This document shows, piece by piece, positions 25,246-33,602 of a stretch of 58,747 nucleotides of DNA (positions within the stretch are counted from its first letter, which is position 1; each line of letters starts with the position of its first letter). Position numbers and translations under genes: made by a program. Source of the stretch: Haloarcula argentinensis DSM 12282 (GTDB lineage Archaea; Halobacteriota; Halobacteria; Halobacteriales; Haloarculaceae); contig AOLX01000015.1 in assembly GCA_000336895.1 (NCBI GenBank), positions 358,726 through 417,472 on the forward strand. The letters run 5' to 3'. Below the pieces are notes generated by a model that had not been told where the DNA came from, made no database searches, and saw only the letters and a list, made by a program, of their open reading frames with translations.

Positions 25246-26306
25246 AGTTCACCCCGTCGGTATTCGCTGTAAAGGTACGGCCCGATGACCAGCAGTGCGA
25301 GGGCAAACAGCACGATAGCGACGGCTGACCCGTACGCCCACTGGGTGCTGTCGAACGCGACCCGATACATCATCGTCGCCAAGATGTCCATGTTCGACCC
25401 CGGCTGTGAGCCACGAAGCGCGTAGATGAAGTCGAACGCCTTCAGCGCGAACACCATCAGCACCACCGACGCCGACACCGCAGAGGCGCGGAGTTGTGGG
25501 ATGATGACCCGCGCGTACATGCGAACCGTCGAAGCGCCGTCGACCCGCGCAGCCTCGTAGTGCTCGGTTGGAATCGCTCGGAGGCCGGCGAGGAAGACCA
25601 CCATCGCGTAGCCGCTGAACTGCCAGATGAGTGCGAAAATGACCGCTGCCAGTGCGGTCGTGTTCCAGGAGAGCCACTGAATGACCTCGGCGTTGACCCC
25701 GGCCGGCCGGAGCAGTCCCACGATGGCCCCTTCGAGGTTGAACAGTCGGAAGAATTGGTTGAGTACGCCGTTGCGGGCGTTGTACACCCACGCCCACATC
25801 GTCGCCGTGACGACAAACGAGAGGCTCATCGGGAGCAGGTAGATGGTCCGGAACGTGTTCTCGAAGCGTATCTGCTGATCGATGAGGATGGCCACGAACA
25901 GGCCAAGCGCCAGGCAGAGAACGGTGAACACGACGAGTAACACCACCGTGTTCTGTGCCGCCTGCCAGAACGCCCCATCGTTCAGCATGCGAGTGTACAT
26001 GCTGAAATCGAGGTTCTCGTACTGCGCACCACCCAGGCCGCTGTAGTCGGTCAGCGACAGGAGGAAGTTCCAGGCGATAGCGCCGTAGACAAAAAAGCCC
26101 GCAAACAGGACTGGCGGCAGCCAGAACGGGGCGGATTCGATGAGTTCCCACTCGACCGGCAGTGAGTTCCGGAGCGAGTCCCGCCGGGTCGTCTTCACCG
26201 TCGCCCCGCCGTCTGTTGCCAGTTGGTCGCCGTCCGATTCGTCTCTCGATACCGCCGACCGGAGCCTACCCCCGGTGGCGAGGAGTCTACTGAGTATCTC
26301 GCGCAT
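25242..26306 (-). CDS. Sugar ABC importer permease (MalF-like)
   Basis: A 354-residue permease with a long, polar N-terminal region of about 60 residues ahead of the first helix, then six helices. The EAA loop reads EAARVDGASTVRMYARVIIP. Homologs transport glucose or other sugars in haloarchaea; the substrate cannot be fixed without the binding protein. It is the first protein gene of the operon and is preceded by an unusually long leader. Confidence 0.92.
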   Translation of the reverse strand: MREILSRLLATGGRLRSAVSRDESDGDQLATDGGATVKTTRRDSLRNSLPVEWELIESAPFWLPPVLFAGFFVYGAIAWNFLLSLTDYSGLGGAQYENLDFSMYTRMLNDGAFWQAAQNTVVLLVVFTVLCLALGLFVAILIDQQIRFENTFRTIYLLPMSLSFVVTATMWAWVYNARNGVLNQFFRLFNLEGAIVGLLRPAGVNAEVIQWLSWNTTALAAVIFALIWQFSGYAMVVFLAGLRAIPTEHYEAARVDGASTVRMYARVIIPQLRASAVSASVVLMVFALKAFDFIYALRGSQPGSNMDILATMMYRVAFDSTQWAYGSAVAIVLFALALLVIGPYLYSEYRRGEL

Positions 26307-26413
26307 GGTTGGTCAGTGTTCGCCGACGTGAGTTCGCCGTCCATCGTCCCGACGGATGTGTCGTCAGTCACATAGGCTCGCCAGCCAGCACGCGTGGAGA
26401 CCACGCGACTTCT

Positions 26414-26440
26414 CCAGCCTGTCGCACCAACACAGGCTGG
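26414..26440. repeat. 9-bp perfect inverted repeat in the importer leader
   Basis: CCAGCCTGT (26414-26422) and ACAGGCTGG (26432-26440) with a 9-base spacer form the strongest simple hairpin in the leader. An alternative pairing, TGGAGA (26395-26400) with TCTCCA (26411-26416), would break both this and the neighbouring hairpin, so the RNA could switch between forms. Confidence 0.5.
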
Positions 26441-26551
26441 CAGACGGCGTGGGAACGCCAGGTGACGGGTGTGCCATCCCGTCGTCGTGCCGAGCGGGCG
26501 AGCGGTTGCAACGCGGCGGGTACACCGGCTGCGATCGATTGCGAGGTGTCA

Positions 26552-26591
26552 CGTCCGTCGGTGTCCCATCGGGCCCCGACAGCCGACGACG
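26552..26591. repeat. 13-bp bulged hairpin in the importer leader
   Basis: Bases 26552-26565 pair with 26578-26591 as three, six and four base pairs separated by one bulged base on each side (26555 and 26582), with a 12-base loop. It would be the first large element of the minus-strand transcript. Confidence 0.5.
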
Positions 26592-26684
26592 GCAGCAACA
26601 CACCACCGTCACCGGGTATTGTGGGGGCATTGGTCATGAACGTCGCTGTGGCGTCGAACTCATGGTAAGTGGAGAGAGATTCTA

Positions 26685-26694
26685 CTTAATATTT
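26685..26694 (-). promoter_or_regulatory. TATA box of the sugar importer operon
   Basis: AAATATTAAG on the minus strand, the only strong TATA element upstream of the operon. It lies about 380 bases ahead of the first ATG, implying a long 5' leader. Confidence 0.45.
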
Positions 26695-26840
26695 CCGAAT
26701 GATAATACACGTTTATCCAAGTCCTGAGTTCTGAGCCCCACGGTCTCCGCCATCCGATTGAGGACTCGTGGTGCCCCGTGAGTGACTGTCCCGGCGGTTA
26801 CAGGGCTGTGCCGAGTGGTGTCCCGACTCGTACCGGTGGG

Positions 26841-26846
26841 TTTTAC
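26841..26846 (+). promoter_or_regulatory. TATA-like element of fumC
   Basis: TTTTAC, 27-32 bases ahead of the fumC ATG at 26873, consistent with a leaderless transcript. Confidence 0.45.
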
Positions 26847-26872
26847 GACCGGGCGGTCCACCCCCCGGACGT

Positions 26873-28279
26873 ATGACCGACGAGTACCGGACAGAGCAGG
26901 ACAGCCTCGGTGAGATGCAGGTGCCAGCCGACGCGTACTGGGGCGCACAGACACAGCGCGCCGTCGAGAACTTCCCGATCAGCGACGTGACCTTCGGGCG
27001 ACGGTTCGTCCGAGCGCTCGGCGTCGTCAAGAAAGCGGCCGCGCAGGCGAACCGCGACCTCGGAACGATCCCGGCGGACAAGGCGGACTGTATCGTCGAG
27101 GCCGCCGACGAGGTCATCGCTGGCGAACACGACGACCAGTTCCCCGTCGACGTGTTCCAGACCGGGTCAGGCACGTCGTCGAACATGAACGCCAACGAGG
27201 TCATTTCCAACCGCGCTACGGAGCTGTACGGCGGGGAAATCGGGACCCGCGAGATCCACCCGAACGACCACGTCAACTTCGGCCAGTCCAGCAACGACGT
27301 GATTCCGACGGCGATGCACGTCGCCTCTCTCGAAGCGGTCGAGAAAGACGTGATTCCGGGCCTGAAGACGCTGCGTGACGAGCTCGAAGCGAAAGAAGAC
27401 GAGTTCGACAACGTCGTCAAGACCGGACGAACCCACCTGCAGGACGCGACGCCGGTGACGCTGGGCCAGGAGTTCTCCGGCTACCGAACGCAGGTCGAGA
27501 AGGGCATCTCCCGCGTTCAGGACGTTCACGGTCGCCTCGCCGAACTCGCACTTGGCGGAACTGCGGTCGGGACTGGCCTGAACACTCATCCCGAGTTCCC
27601 GGCGAAAGCGGCAGAGTACATCAGCGAGGAGACCGACCTCAACTTCCGCGAGGCGGACAACCACTTCGAGGCGCAGGCCGCCCACGACGCGATGTCGGAA
27701 GCCCACGGCGCGCTCCGGACGGTCGCCGGCTCACTGAATAAGATCGCCAACGACCTCCGCTTGCTCGCGTCCGGGCCCCGCAACGGCCTCGGCGAGATCG
27801 ACCAGCCGGAGAACCAGCCCGGCTCCTCGATCATGCCCGGGAAGATCAATCCTGTCGTCGCCGAAGCGGTCAATCAGGTCCACAAGCAGGTCGTCGGTAA
27901 CGACGCCGCCATCTCGGCTGGTGCCGCAGAGGGACAGATCGACCTGAACCTCTACAAGCCCGTGCTGGCTTCGAACTTCCTGCAGTCGGCCAAGCTCATC
28001 GCCAACAGCAGCGCGGTGTTCGGCGAGAAGTTCGTCGCCAAGCTCGAAGCCGACGCCGACCACTGCGCAGAGCGCGTCGAACAGAGCATGGCGCTGGCGA
28101 CGGCGCTCAACCCCGCCATCGGCTACGACAAGGCGAGCAAGGTAGCGAAAAAGGCGCTCGCCGAGGAGAAGACCATCCGCGAAGTCGTCCTCGAAGAGGG
28201 CTATCTCGACGAGGACGAGGTCGACGACGTGCTTGACCCCGAGAAGATGACGAAGCGTGGCATCCTGGGCGACGAGTAG
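26873..28279 (+). CDS. fumC: Fumarate hydratase class II
   Basis: A 468-residue iron-independent fumarase (fumarate to L-malate, TCA cycle) of the fumarase/aspartase superfamily. Signature sequences are QTGSGTSSNMNANEVI, HPNDHVNFGQSSNDVIPTA (with the catalytic-site histidine), TGRTHLQDATP and the mobile loop GSSIMPGKINPV. Length is normal. Its TAG stop is the first three bases of a hairpin-repeat element that fills the space up to the convergent GNAT gene. Confidence 0.95.
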   Translation: MTDEYRTEQDSLGEMQVPADAYWGAQTQRAVENFPISDVTFGRRFVRALGVVKKAAAQANRDLGTIPADKADCIVEAADEVIAGEHDDQFPVDVFQTGSGTSSNMNANEVISNRATELYGGEIGTREIHPNDHVNFGQSSNDVIPTAMHVASLEAVEKDVIPGLKTLRDELEAKEDEFDNVVKTGRTHLQDATPVTLGQEFSGYRTQVEKGISRVQDVHGRLAELALGGTAVGTGLNTHPEFPAKAAEYISEETDLNFREADNHFEAQAAHDAMSEAHGALRTVAGSLNKIANDLRLLASGPRNGLGEIDQPENQPGSSIMPGKINPVVAEAVNQVHKQVVGNDAAISAGAAEGQIDLNLYKPVLASNFLQSAKLIANSSAVFGEKFVAKLEADADHCAERVEQSMALATALNPAIGYDKASKVAKKALAEEKTIREVVLEEGYLDEDEVDDVLDPEKMTKRGILGDE

Positions 28280-28500
28280 CGAGAGGCCGAACAGAGTGAG
28301 GGCTCTCGTACCGGAACGGCACCGTGAGGTGCCGTGGAGGAGTAGCGAGGGGCGCGCGAAGCGCGGCCCTCGTTAGTGGAGCAAGGAACGGAGTGACCTG
28401 TGAGCAGCGAAAGACCGAACGGAGTGCGGGATCTCGTCCCGGAACGACACCATGAAGCAGTAGCGAAGGGCGAGACCCTCGGTAACGCGAGCAGCGAACA
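28277..28500. repeat. Hairpin-rich duplicated repeat region after fumC
   Basis: Two copies of a unit lie 128 bases apart: 28275-28327 and 28403-28455 match at 44 of 53 positions. Each is followed by a TAGCGARGGG...CCCTCG hairpin, at 28343-28378 and 28461-28487. A further perfect hairpin is ACGGCACC-GTGA-GGTGCCGT (28316-28335), with a GNRA-type loop. The second copy lacks about 10 bases of that hairpin. The region starts at the fumC stop and ends before the convergent GNAT gene (gap 28280-28599). It looks like a degenerate dispersed element and has no coding capacity. Confidence 0.7.
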
Positions 28501-28599
28501 ATAGCGTGGTCCGCTGCGTCTCTGTTTTCTGATCGGTTCTGTACTGACGGACAACCGTCATCGCGGGGAAACAGCACCCGGCCGCCGCGACCGATACGT

Positions 28600-29103
28600 C
28601 TAGACCCGCGACTCGTCGTCGAGGACGTAGCGGCTTTCGGGGTAGTGATCGCCGCCGATTTCGGTTTCGCTCTCGTCGGCGAACTCGAACCCGAACCCCT
28701 CGTAGAACTCGGCTCCCGGCTCGTTCGCCGAGAGAACCATCGCGTTGATCCGGTCGATGTCGTGCTCGAACAGTTCGTCGCAGGTCCGCTCCAAGAGGGT
28801 CTGGCCGATACCCTTCCGACGGTGGTCGGGATGGACGTACAGCCGGAGGATGTACCCTTCACGGTCGGTCTCGTGCCACGTCGCGTGCGCGAATCCGACG
28901 ACGCTCCCGTCGCGCTCGGCGACGAGCAGGATAGTTTGCGATTCGACCAGTTCCGATTCGAGCTGTTCGGGGCCGTACCAGTCACGAACGCCGTCTTCGG
29001 CCGTTTCGCGCGAAAGGATGTCCGGGTAATCCGTCTCCCATGCCGCCGTGGCGATCCGACTGATGGCCGTCACGTCGTTCGGCGTTGCCGTCCTGACTAA
29101 CAT
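28600..29103 (-). CDS. GNAT-family N-acetyltransferase (RimI-like)
   Basis: A 167-residue GNAT protein. Motif A is ILRLYVHPDHRRKGIGQTLLE, with RRKGIG binding the CoA pyrophosphate, and motif B is INAMVLSANEPGAEFYEGFGF. The N-terminus VRTATPNDVTAISRIATAAWE is the usual substrate-side helix. It may acetylate a protein N-terminus, an amine or an antibiotic. It is monocistronic, convergent with fumC. Confidence 0.88.
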   Translation of the reverse strand: MLVRTATPNDVTAISRIATAAWETDYPDILSRETAEDGVRDWYGPEQLESELVESQTILLVAERDGSVVGFAHATWHETDREGYILRLYVHPDHRRKGIGQTLLERTCDELFEHDIDRINAMVLSANEPGAEFYEGFGFEFADESETEIGGDHYPESRYVLDDESRV

Positions 29104-29216
29104 GTGAAAACATATGTCATAGATTCGGATATGCTTTCCCCGCTCAAGTGGGTTGAAACGTCATGTCCCACCCTGTGAACCCCGTTTGGTCGCCAAAGGC
29201 GCGACTGGACAGTGCA

Positions 29217-29244
29217 TATTCATAATCTTTTTTAATTATGAATA
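29217..29244. repeat. 10-bp perfect inverted repeat over the promoter of 29262 gene
   Basis: TATTCATAAT (29217-29226) and ATTATGAATA (29235-29244) flank an 8-base T-rich spacer that includes the probable TATA box (TTTTTTAAT) 26-34 bases ahead of the ATG at 29262. A protein bound here would cover the core promoter. Confidence 0.5.
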
Positions 29245-29261
29245 CGCTGTTTATCACACAG

Positions 29262-29558
29262 ATGCGTTACTCCGAAACGTTGCAGTTGTTTGACCAGGCC
29301 TGTGAGTTCCCGGCGGACCACGCCACTATCGTCCAGCAGCTCGGCGATGTCGAGTTGGTCGCCCAGAACGGCGATTCCGTAGAGATGAGTGAGGTGTTGG
29401 CTCGGACCAGCGAAGCCACGTATCAGTCCTCAGAGGGGCTATACAACTCCCTCGTCGGGAACCTCGACGACGATTTCATCGGTCGGAAGTACTACGACGA
29501 CCGGGCCGGGAGCACGTCCGGGGCCGACGAAGTTCGAACCGAGACGGACCGCCTGTAG
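29262..29558 (+). CDS. DUF5789-like small haloarchaeal protein
   Basis: A 98-residue acidic protein resembling the DUF5789 family of haloarchaea. Conserved-looking parts are MRYSETLQLFDQACEFPAD, the IVQQLGDVELVAQNGDSVEM turn, and the FIGRKYYDDRAG near the C-terminus. The start at 29262 is chosen because the ATG at 29238 falls inside an inverted repeat and adds a non-family extension. Function unknown; the small size and operator-like promoter suggest a regulated small protein. Confidence 0.7.
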   Translation: MRYSETLQLFDQACEFPADHATIVQQLGDVELVAQNGDSVEMSEVLARTSEATYQSSEGLYNSLVGNLDDDFIGRKYYDDRAGSTSGADEVRTETDRL

Positions 29559-29591
29559 CCGCTGGCGTGCACTGTCGCGTGCCGACCCCAT

Positions 29592-30386
29592 TCAGCCTGC
29601 CGGGGTAGATTCGTTGAGCCACGCCGGCCGCTTCACCGTCGTCTCGCCGACATCCTCGTACCAGAAGGTGTATTCGACGAGGCGGTCCGCTGTACGATAC
29701 CGGACATCGAATCGACTCACGAGGCCATCGGGTTCGACTACTAGTTCGATGTGGAACTCCTCTAGCCGTTCCGTCGTCGGAATCTCGCCGCCGGAACCAC
29801 GAATCCGATAGGCTCGGCTGCCGTCCCGTGTGACGACGGCCGTAGCACTCCGGTTAACCACGGCGTAGCGATTCAGGTAGAACGCGGTCCTGTAGGCGTA
29901 CTTATCGCGGCTGAACCGGACCTCGCCGCGCTGGCGCTCGACGGTGCCGTTGTCACGGCGCTCGTACCAGTTGGTGCCGTCGGCGTAGGTCGACTGTTCG
30001 TACCGCTCGACGGCCCCGTTCGAGTCAGTCGTCATTCTTACCATCTCGTCGCGGTACCGCGTCGGTGATTCGACGGCGACAGTCTCTTCGCGCCGGACAG
30101 AACTGCTGTCGTTCCCGATTGTGAACTCGCTGTAGCGTTCGTGCAGGGTGTAGGTGGTGCCGTTGAGCGCCTGCCGGTGGGCGGCCGACAGGAGCGCGAC
30201 GTTTTCGAGGCGCTCTGTCGTGACGCCGGGCGGCGGGGTCAGCGTCGTCGCCGTACCCGACTCCGCTGCTGTCGGGACCGGGGCCGGCGTGACAGTGCCC
30301 TGATCGGCGGTGTCAGCGCCGACGAAGGCGTTACAGCCGGCTGTCAGGAGAAGGACGGCCACCGCGGCTGTCGACAGCCAGCGCAT
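29592..30386 (-). CDS. Exported lipoprotein, haloarchaeal outer-surface type
   Basis: A 264-residue lipoprotein with signal peptide MRWLSTAAVAVLLLTAGC and lipobox Cys18. A Thr/Pro linker follows (to about 55), then a domain with many short beta-strands around YTLHERYSEFTI, THYRDEM-like segments and RTADRLVEYTFWYEDVGET at the end. The fold resembles the outer-membrane LolA/LppX-like sheets seen in many haloarchaeal lipoproteins, though no named family is assigned. The start at 30386 is preferred over upstream codons because it gives a clean signal peptide. It is divergent from gatE. Confidence 0.7.
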   Translation of the reverse strand: MRWLSTAAVAVLLLTAGCNAFVGADTADQGTVTPAPVPTAAESGTATTLTPPPGVTTERLENVALLSAAHRQALNGTTYTLHERYSEFTIGNDSSSVRREETVAVESPTRYRDEMVRMTTDSNGAVERYEQSTYADGTNWYERRDNGTVERQRGEVRFSRDKYAYRTAFYLNRYAVVNRSATAVVTRDGSRAYRIRGSGGEIPTTERLEEFHIELVVEPDGLVSRFDVRYRTADRLVEYTFWYEDVGETTVKRPAWLNESTPAG

Positions 30387-30474
30387 ACAGGCGGTGAGGG
30401 CGAGACAGCCAAAAGCGCGGCGGCGAGCGCGGGAAGGGTGCGTTTTTTGGCCCCCGGTCCCGGACACCTCGACA

Positions 30475-32346
30475 ATGACCGAATACGACTACGAGGAGCT
30501 GGGGCTCGTCGCCGGTCTGGAGATCCACCAGCAACTCGATACCGCGACGAAACTGTTCTGTGACTGTCCGACGACGATCCGCGAACCGGAGGAGAGCGAG
30601 CGCTCCTTTACCCGCTATCTGCACCCGACCAAGAGCGAACTCGGGGAGATCGACGAGGCGGCGCTGGAGGAGAGCATGGTCGACCGGGAGTTCGAGTACC
30701 TGGCCTACGACACGACCTGTCTCGTTGAGGAGGACGACGAGCCACCCCACCGCGTCGACCGCGAGGCGATGGAGACGACGCTCGAAATCGCCCAGCTACT
30801 CGATATGTCCGTCGTCGACCAGGTGAACGTTATGCGAAAGATTGTGGTCGACGGATCGAACACCACAGGGTTCCAGCGCTCGATGCTGGTCGCCAACGAT
30901 GGAGCCATCGAGACGAGCGCCGGCCCGGTCGGCATCGAGGATATGCTACTGGAGGAGGAGTCCTGCCAGCGCATCGAGGAAACCGACGACGGCGTCCGCT
31001 TCTCGCTCGACCGACTGGGCATCCCCCTAGTCGAAATCGGCACGAAGCCGGACATCAGGTCGCCCGAGCAGGCCCGCGAGGCCGCCGAGCGGATCGGGAT
31101 GTTGCTGCGTTCGACTGGGAAAGTCAAGCGCGGCCTCGGGACCATCCGACAGGACGTGAACGTCTCCATCGAGGACGGCGCACGGATCGAGCTGAAAGGC
31201 GTCCAGAGTCTCGACGACATCGACGACCTCGTCCGCAACGAGGTTCGCCGGCAGGTCGAACTGCTTGACATCGCCGAGGAACTCGCCGAGCGCAACGCTA
31301 CCGTCGGCGAGTCACAGGACGTGACCGAGGTGTTCGAAGACACGGATTCGGGCGTCATCGAAGGCGCACTCTCCTCGGGCGGCAAAGTACAGGGCCTCCT
31401 GTTGTCCGGCTTCGACGGGCTCGTCGGCCGAGAGATCCAGCCCGACCGCCGGCTCGGGACCGAACTGTCCGACCACGCCAAGCGCCACGGCGCTGGCGGC
31501 ATCTTCCACACCGACGAACTCCCGGCCTACGGCGTCACCGAGGCGGAAGTCGAGGCGCTACGGGACGCTGTTGGGGCCGGCCCCGAGGACGCTGTCGCTA
31601 TCGTCGCTGATGACCCGGAGACCGCCGAGCTGGCCATCGACGCCGTTGCGGAGCGCGCTGAGACGGCGCTTGCAGGCGTCCCGGAGGAAACGCGAGACGC
31701 GAACGAGGACGCCACGTCGCGGTACCTCCGCCCGCTCCCCGGGGCGGCACGGATGTATCCCGAGACGGACGTGCCGCCGGTGGAGCCCGACGTAACCGAA
31801 GTCGAGACCCCGGAGCTGCTCACCGAGAAGGTCGACCGGTACGAGCACGAGTTCGACCTCGGCTCCGGCCTCGCAGAACAGGTCGCCTACGGCCAGCGGT
31901 GGCCGCTGTTCGAGGCACTGGTGGCGGGCGAAGGTGTCGACCCGACGCTGGCCGCCGGCACGCTTGAGTCGACGCTGACCGAACTCCGCCGCGACGACGT
32001 GCCCGTCGGAAACCTCACTGACGAACACCTCAAAGGGGCTATCCTGCTGGTCGACGACGGAGATGTGCCCCGTGAGGGGATAGAAGACCTCCTGACGGCA
32101 CTCGCCGAGAACCCGTCTCTGACGGCGGAGGCGGCAGTCGAGCAGGAAGGACTGGGCGGTGTCGACGAGTCAGAGGTCCGTGACGCCGTTGCCGAGGTCG
32201 TCAAGCGCCACGAGGACCAAGTCGCCGAGGAAGGCATGGGCGCGTTCTCGGCGCTGATGGGCGAGTGCATGGGCGCACTCCGTGGCAAAGCTGACGGCGA
32301 TACGGTGAGCGACGTGCTGCGCTCGGAGATACAGAAGCGGGCTTAA
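30475..32346 (+). CDS. gatE: Glu-tRNA(Gln) amidotransferase subunit E
   Basis: A 623-residue kinase/transamidase subunit of the archaeal GatDE complex, which turns Glu-tRNA(Gln) into Gln-tRNA(Gln). The start is ATG 30475, followed by the catalytic-cradle motif GLVAGLEIHQQLDTATKLFC and the zinc-binding CDCPT. The AspRS-like insertion lies mid-protein, and the C-terminal helical/YqeY-like tail includes MGAFSALMGECMGALRGKADG. GatD, the amidase partner, is not in this window. The stop overlaps the stop of the convergent winged-helix gene. A T-run 28-33 bases upstream may be its promoter. Confidence 0.95.
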   Translation: MTEYDYEELGLVAGLEIHQQLDTATKLFCDCPTTIREPEESERSFTRYLHPTKSELGEIDEAALEESMVDREFEYLAYDTTCLVEEDDEPPHRVDREAMETTLEIAQLLDMSVVDQVNVMRKIVVDGSNTTGFQRSMLVANDGAIETSAGPVGIEDMLLEEESCQRIEETDDGVRFSLDRLGIPLVEIGTKPDIRSPEQAREAAERIGMLLRSTGKVKRGLGTIRQDVNVSIEDGARIELKGVQSLDDIDDLVRNEVRRQVELLDIAEELAERNATVGESQDVTEVFEDTDSGVIEGALSSGGKVQGLLLSGFDGLVGREIQPDRRLGTELSDHAKRHGAGGIFHTDELPAYGVTEAEVEALRDAVGAGPEDAVAIVADDPETAELAIDAVAERAETALAGVPEETRDANEDATSRYLRPLPGAARMYPETDVPPVEPDVTEVETPELLTEKVDRYEHEFDLGSGLAEQVAYGQRWPLFEALVAGEGVDPTLAAGTLESTLTELRRDDVPVGNLTDEHLKGAILLVDDGDVPREGIEDLLTALAENPSLTAEAAVEQEGLGGVDESEVRDAVAEVVKRHEDQVAEEGMGAFSALMGECMGALRGKADGDTVSDVLRSEIQKRA

Positions 32347-32762
32347 TGGCTTTGCTCGCGCTGTAAGGCGTCGACATCGACGGCGTTCGGTGTCAGCCCG
32401 TTACCGCTCGCCGACAGGTCATGGTCGATTGTCGATTCGAGCAGCGGGACGAGGGCCGGCGCGTTCGGCCCGATATCGACCAGATCTTCCGACTGGTTGT
32501 ACTGGACGACACCAGCATCGACCAGCCGCGGAAGGTGGTTGTGATAGAGGGACGTGTAAATTTTGAGCCGCTCGTCGCGGTACTGTTCGGCCGGTGTCCC
32601 GTGTTCGAATTCGGTCACCGTGTCCGTAAGCACAGCCAGTGAAACTGGTGTCGTATACTGTGAAAGCCCGTACAAGAGGTACCGCCGGTAGTGCGACGAC
32701 AGGAGCGACAGTCGGTCGTCCAGTGGAAGCGAGTCCGGAATCTCGGTTTGCTTCGTATTCAT
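32343..32762 (-). CDS. Winged-helix DNA-binding protein (DUF7344-like)
   Basis: A 139-residue protein resembling the haloarchaeal DUF7344 winged-helix family. The core includes LSLLSSHYRRYLLYGLSQ (helix 1), a middle recognition helix around EQYRDERLKIYTSLYHNHLP, and the wing LVDAGVVQYNQSEDLVDIGP. The start is taken at 32762 (MNTKQTEIPD); a start at 32843 would overlap the gene before and add a basic extension. It lies downstream of an unnamed protein on the same strand and ends tail-to-tail with gatE. Confidence 0.72.
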   Translation of the reverse strand: MNTKQTEIPDSLPLDDRLSLLSSHYRRYLLYGLSQYTTPVSLAVLTDTVTEFEHGTPAEQYRDERLKIYTSLYHNHLPRLVDAGVVQYNQSEDLVDIGPNAPALVPLLESTIDHDLSASGNGLTPNAVDVDALQREQSH

Positions 32763-32814
32763 TTTAGTTGGGAGGGGGACGAGTAGTGTGTCTGGTGTGG
32801 GAGCAGTTCGAACG

Positions 32815-33303
32815 CTATTGTACCACGGTATGCTCATGTTCAAGCGTATCGGCTAGGTCTGCGGTATCCGCAAGACGGTTGACACGGTCGGCGACGCGGT
32901 GAACCGTTCCATCCCGCGTACAAGGGGCGACGTGCTGGAGGTCACCGTCAACGTATTCAGCGAGGGCAAGCGTCGGCAGCGTGATGACGCTGACCGAGTC
33001 GTCAGAAACCATGTTCGTCAGCGGGTGCTCCCAGTCGAAGGCGTCAAGCGAGGCATCGGAGTCGCGCTCCCACTGTTCGAACATGGAAAGCCGTTCCAGC
33101 AGGTGTCGTCCCTCCGCAGTCCGCTGTGCGAGTCGCGGTTCGATCCGGCGTCCCCAGATCAGTATCGACAGGTCCTCGATACGACCTGCGTCCTCGAGCG
33201 CCTGTAACCGGTCAAGCACGTAGTGTTGTTGTTGCGTTGCGTCTTTCGGACAGAGGGACCGGACGAACAGTTCGACGCGAACTGGATTGGCAGTGGAATC
33301 CAT
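32815..33303 (-). CDS. Conserved haloarchaeal protein, first gene of a two-gene regulator unit
   Basis: A 162-residue protein with halves I can partly describe: PVRVELFVRSLCPKDATQQQ, then a helical VLDRLQALEDAGRIED region, a middle of about 50 residues around EGRHLLERLSMFEQW, and a C-terminal TLPTLALAEYVDGDLQHVAPCT. Haloarchaeal relatives are sometimes annotated as HTH-domain proteins. It has no signal peptide or membrane segment. Its promoter carries a 14-base palindrome just downstream of a TATA element. Together with the winged-helix gene it looks like a regulatory pair. Confidence 0.6.
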   Translation of the reverse strand: MDSTANPVRVELFVRSLCPKDATQQQHYVLDRLQALEDAGRIEDLSILIWGRRIEPRLAQRTAEGRHLLERLSMFEQWERDSDASLDAFDWEHPLTNMVSDDSVSVITLPTLALAEYVDGDLQHVAPCTRDGTVHRVADRVNRLADTADLADTLEHEHTVVQ

Positions 33304-33602
33304 AGTGAAATGTTGAGTATCCTGTGCGCCGCTACAGCGGTAACTGTCCTAAGCACTCTCTCTAGGTCCCTAGAATAAATCGGGGCGAATCGGATTCATG
33401 GATGATATATCCGGGGCAATCGATAATTGGTTAGTATGTGGACAGCTGGTAGTTGGTTTACCAAGCCTGTGTTCAAATCAGCCCGAATACAGCACTGGAA
33501 GTCGGTCTCTTCATAGTATTCATCGTAGACGTGTTCCCCGACCAAATATTACTATTCTAACTCGACACCGGGCGTTAAGTAGCTTGCCGCCACACTTGTC
33601 TC
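33304..33602. other. Divergent regulatory gap ahead of the Bat-like gene
   Basis: About 300 AT-rich bases. Besides the palindrome at 33361-33374, it holds TTGGT-TT-ACCAA (33453-33464) and a TATA-like TTAAGT (33575-33580) 23-28 bases ahead of the gene at 33603. No gene is seen inside. Confidence 0.5.
33361..33379 (-). promoter_or_regulatory. TATA box with adjoining TCTAGG palindrome
   Basis: On the minus strand TTTATT (33374-33379) is followed, toward the gene at 33303, by the palindrome TCTAGG-GA-CCTAGA (33361-33374). A protein on this site would block RNA polymerase or TFB. The same TCTAGG core occurs in the promoter of the TFB gene near 37472. Confidence 0.5.

Larger units (their letters stand above)
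26307..26872. other. 566-base non-coding region with hairpins: leader of the sugar importer
   Basis: No substrate-binding protein or other credible gene on either strand. From the minus-strand TATA (26685-26694) transcription would begin near 26660, giving a leader of about 355 bases. It contains several strong inverted repeats: 26391-26407 (7 bp, 3-base loop), 26414-26440 (9 bp perfect, 9-base loop), 26446-26459 (5 bp), 26464-26483 (6 bp) and 26552-26591 (13 bp with two bulged bases). The fumC promoter lies at the right edge. Confidence 0.6.

Noticed and set aside
26390..26591. RNase P RNA or 7S RNA gene
   Set aside because: I looked for the conserved cores of both RNAs and saw neither; the hairpins are simple local stems.
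26309..26668. Open frames on both strands in the importer leader, first thought to be a remnant binding protein
   Set aside because: No signal peptide, lipobox or binding-protein pattern in any frame. The composition is not acidic, and the region is better explained by its inverted repeats.
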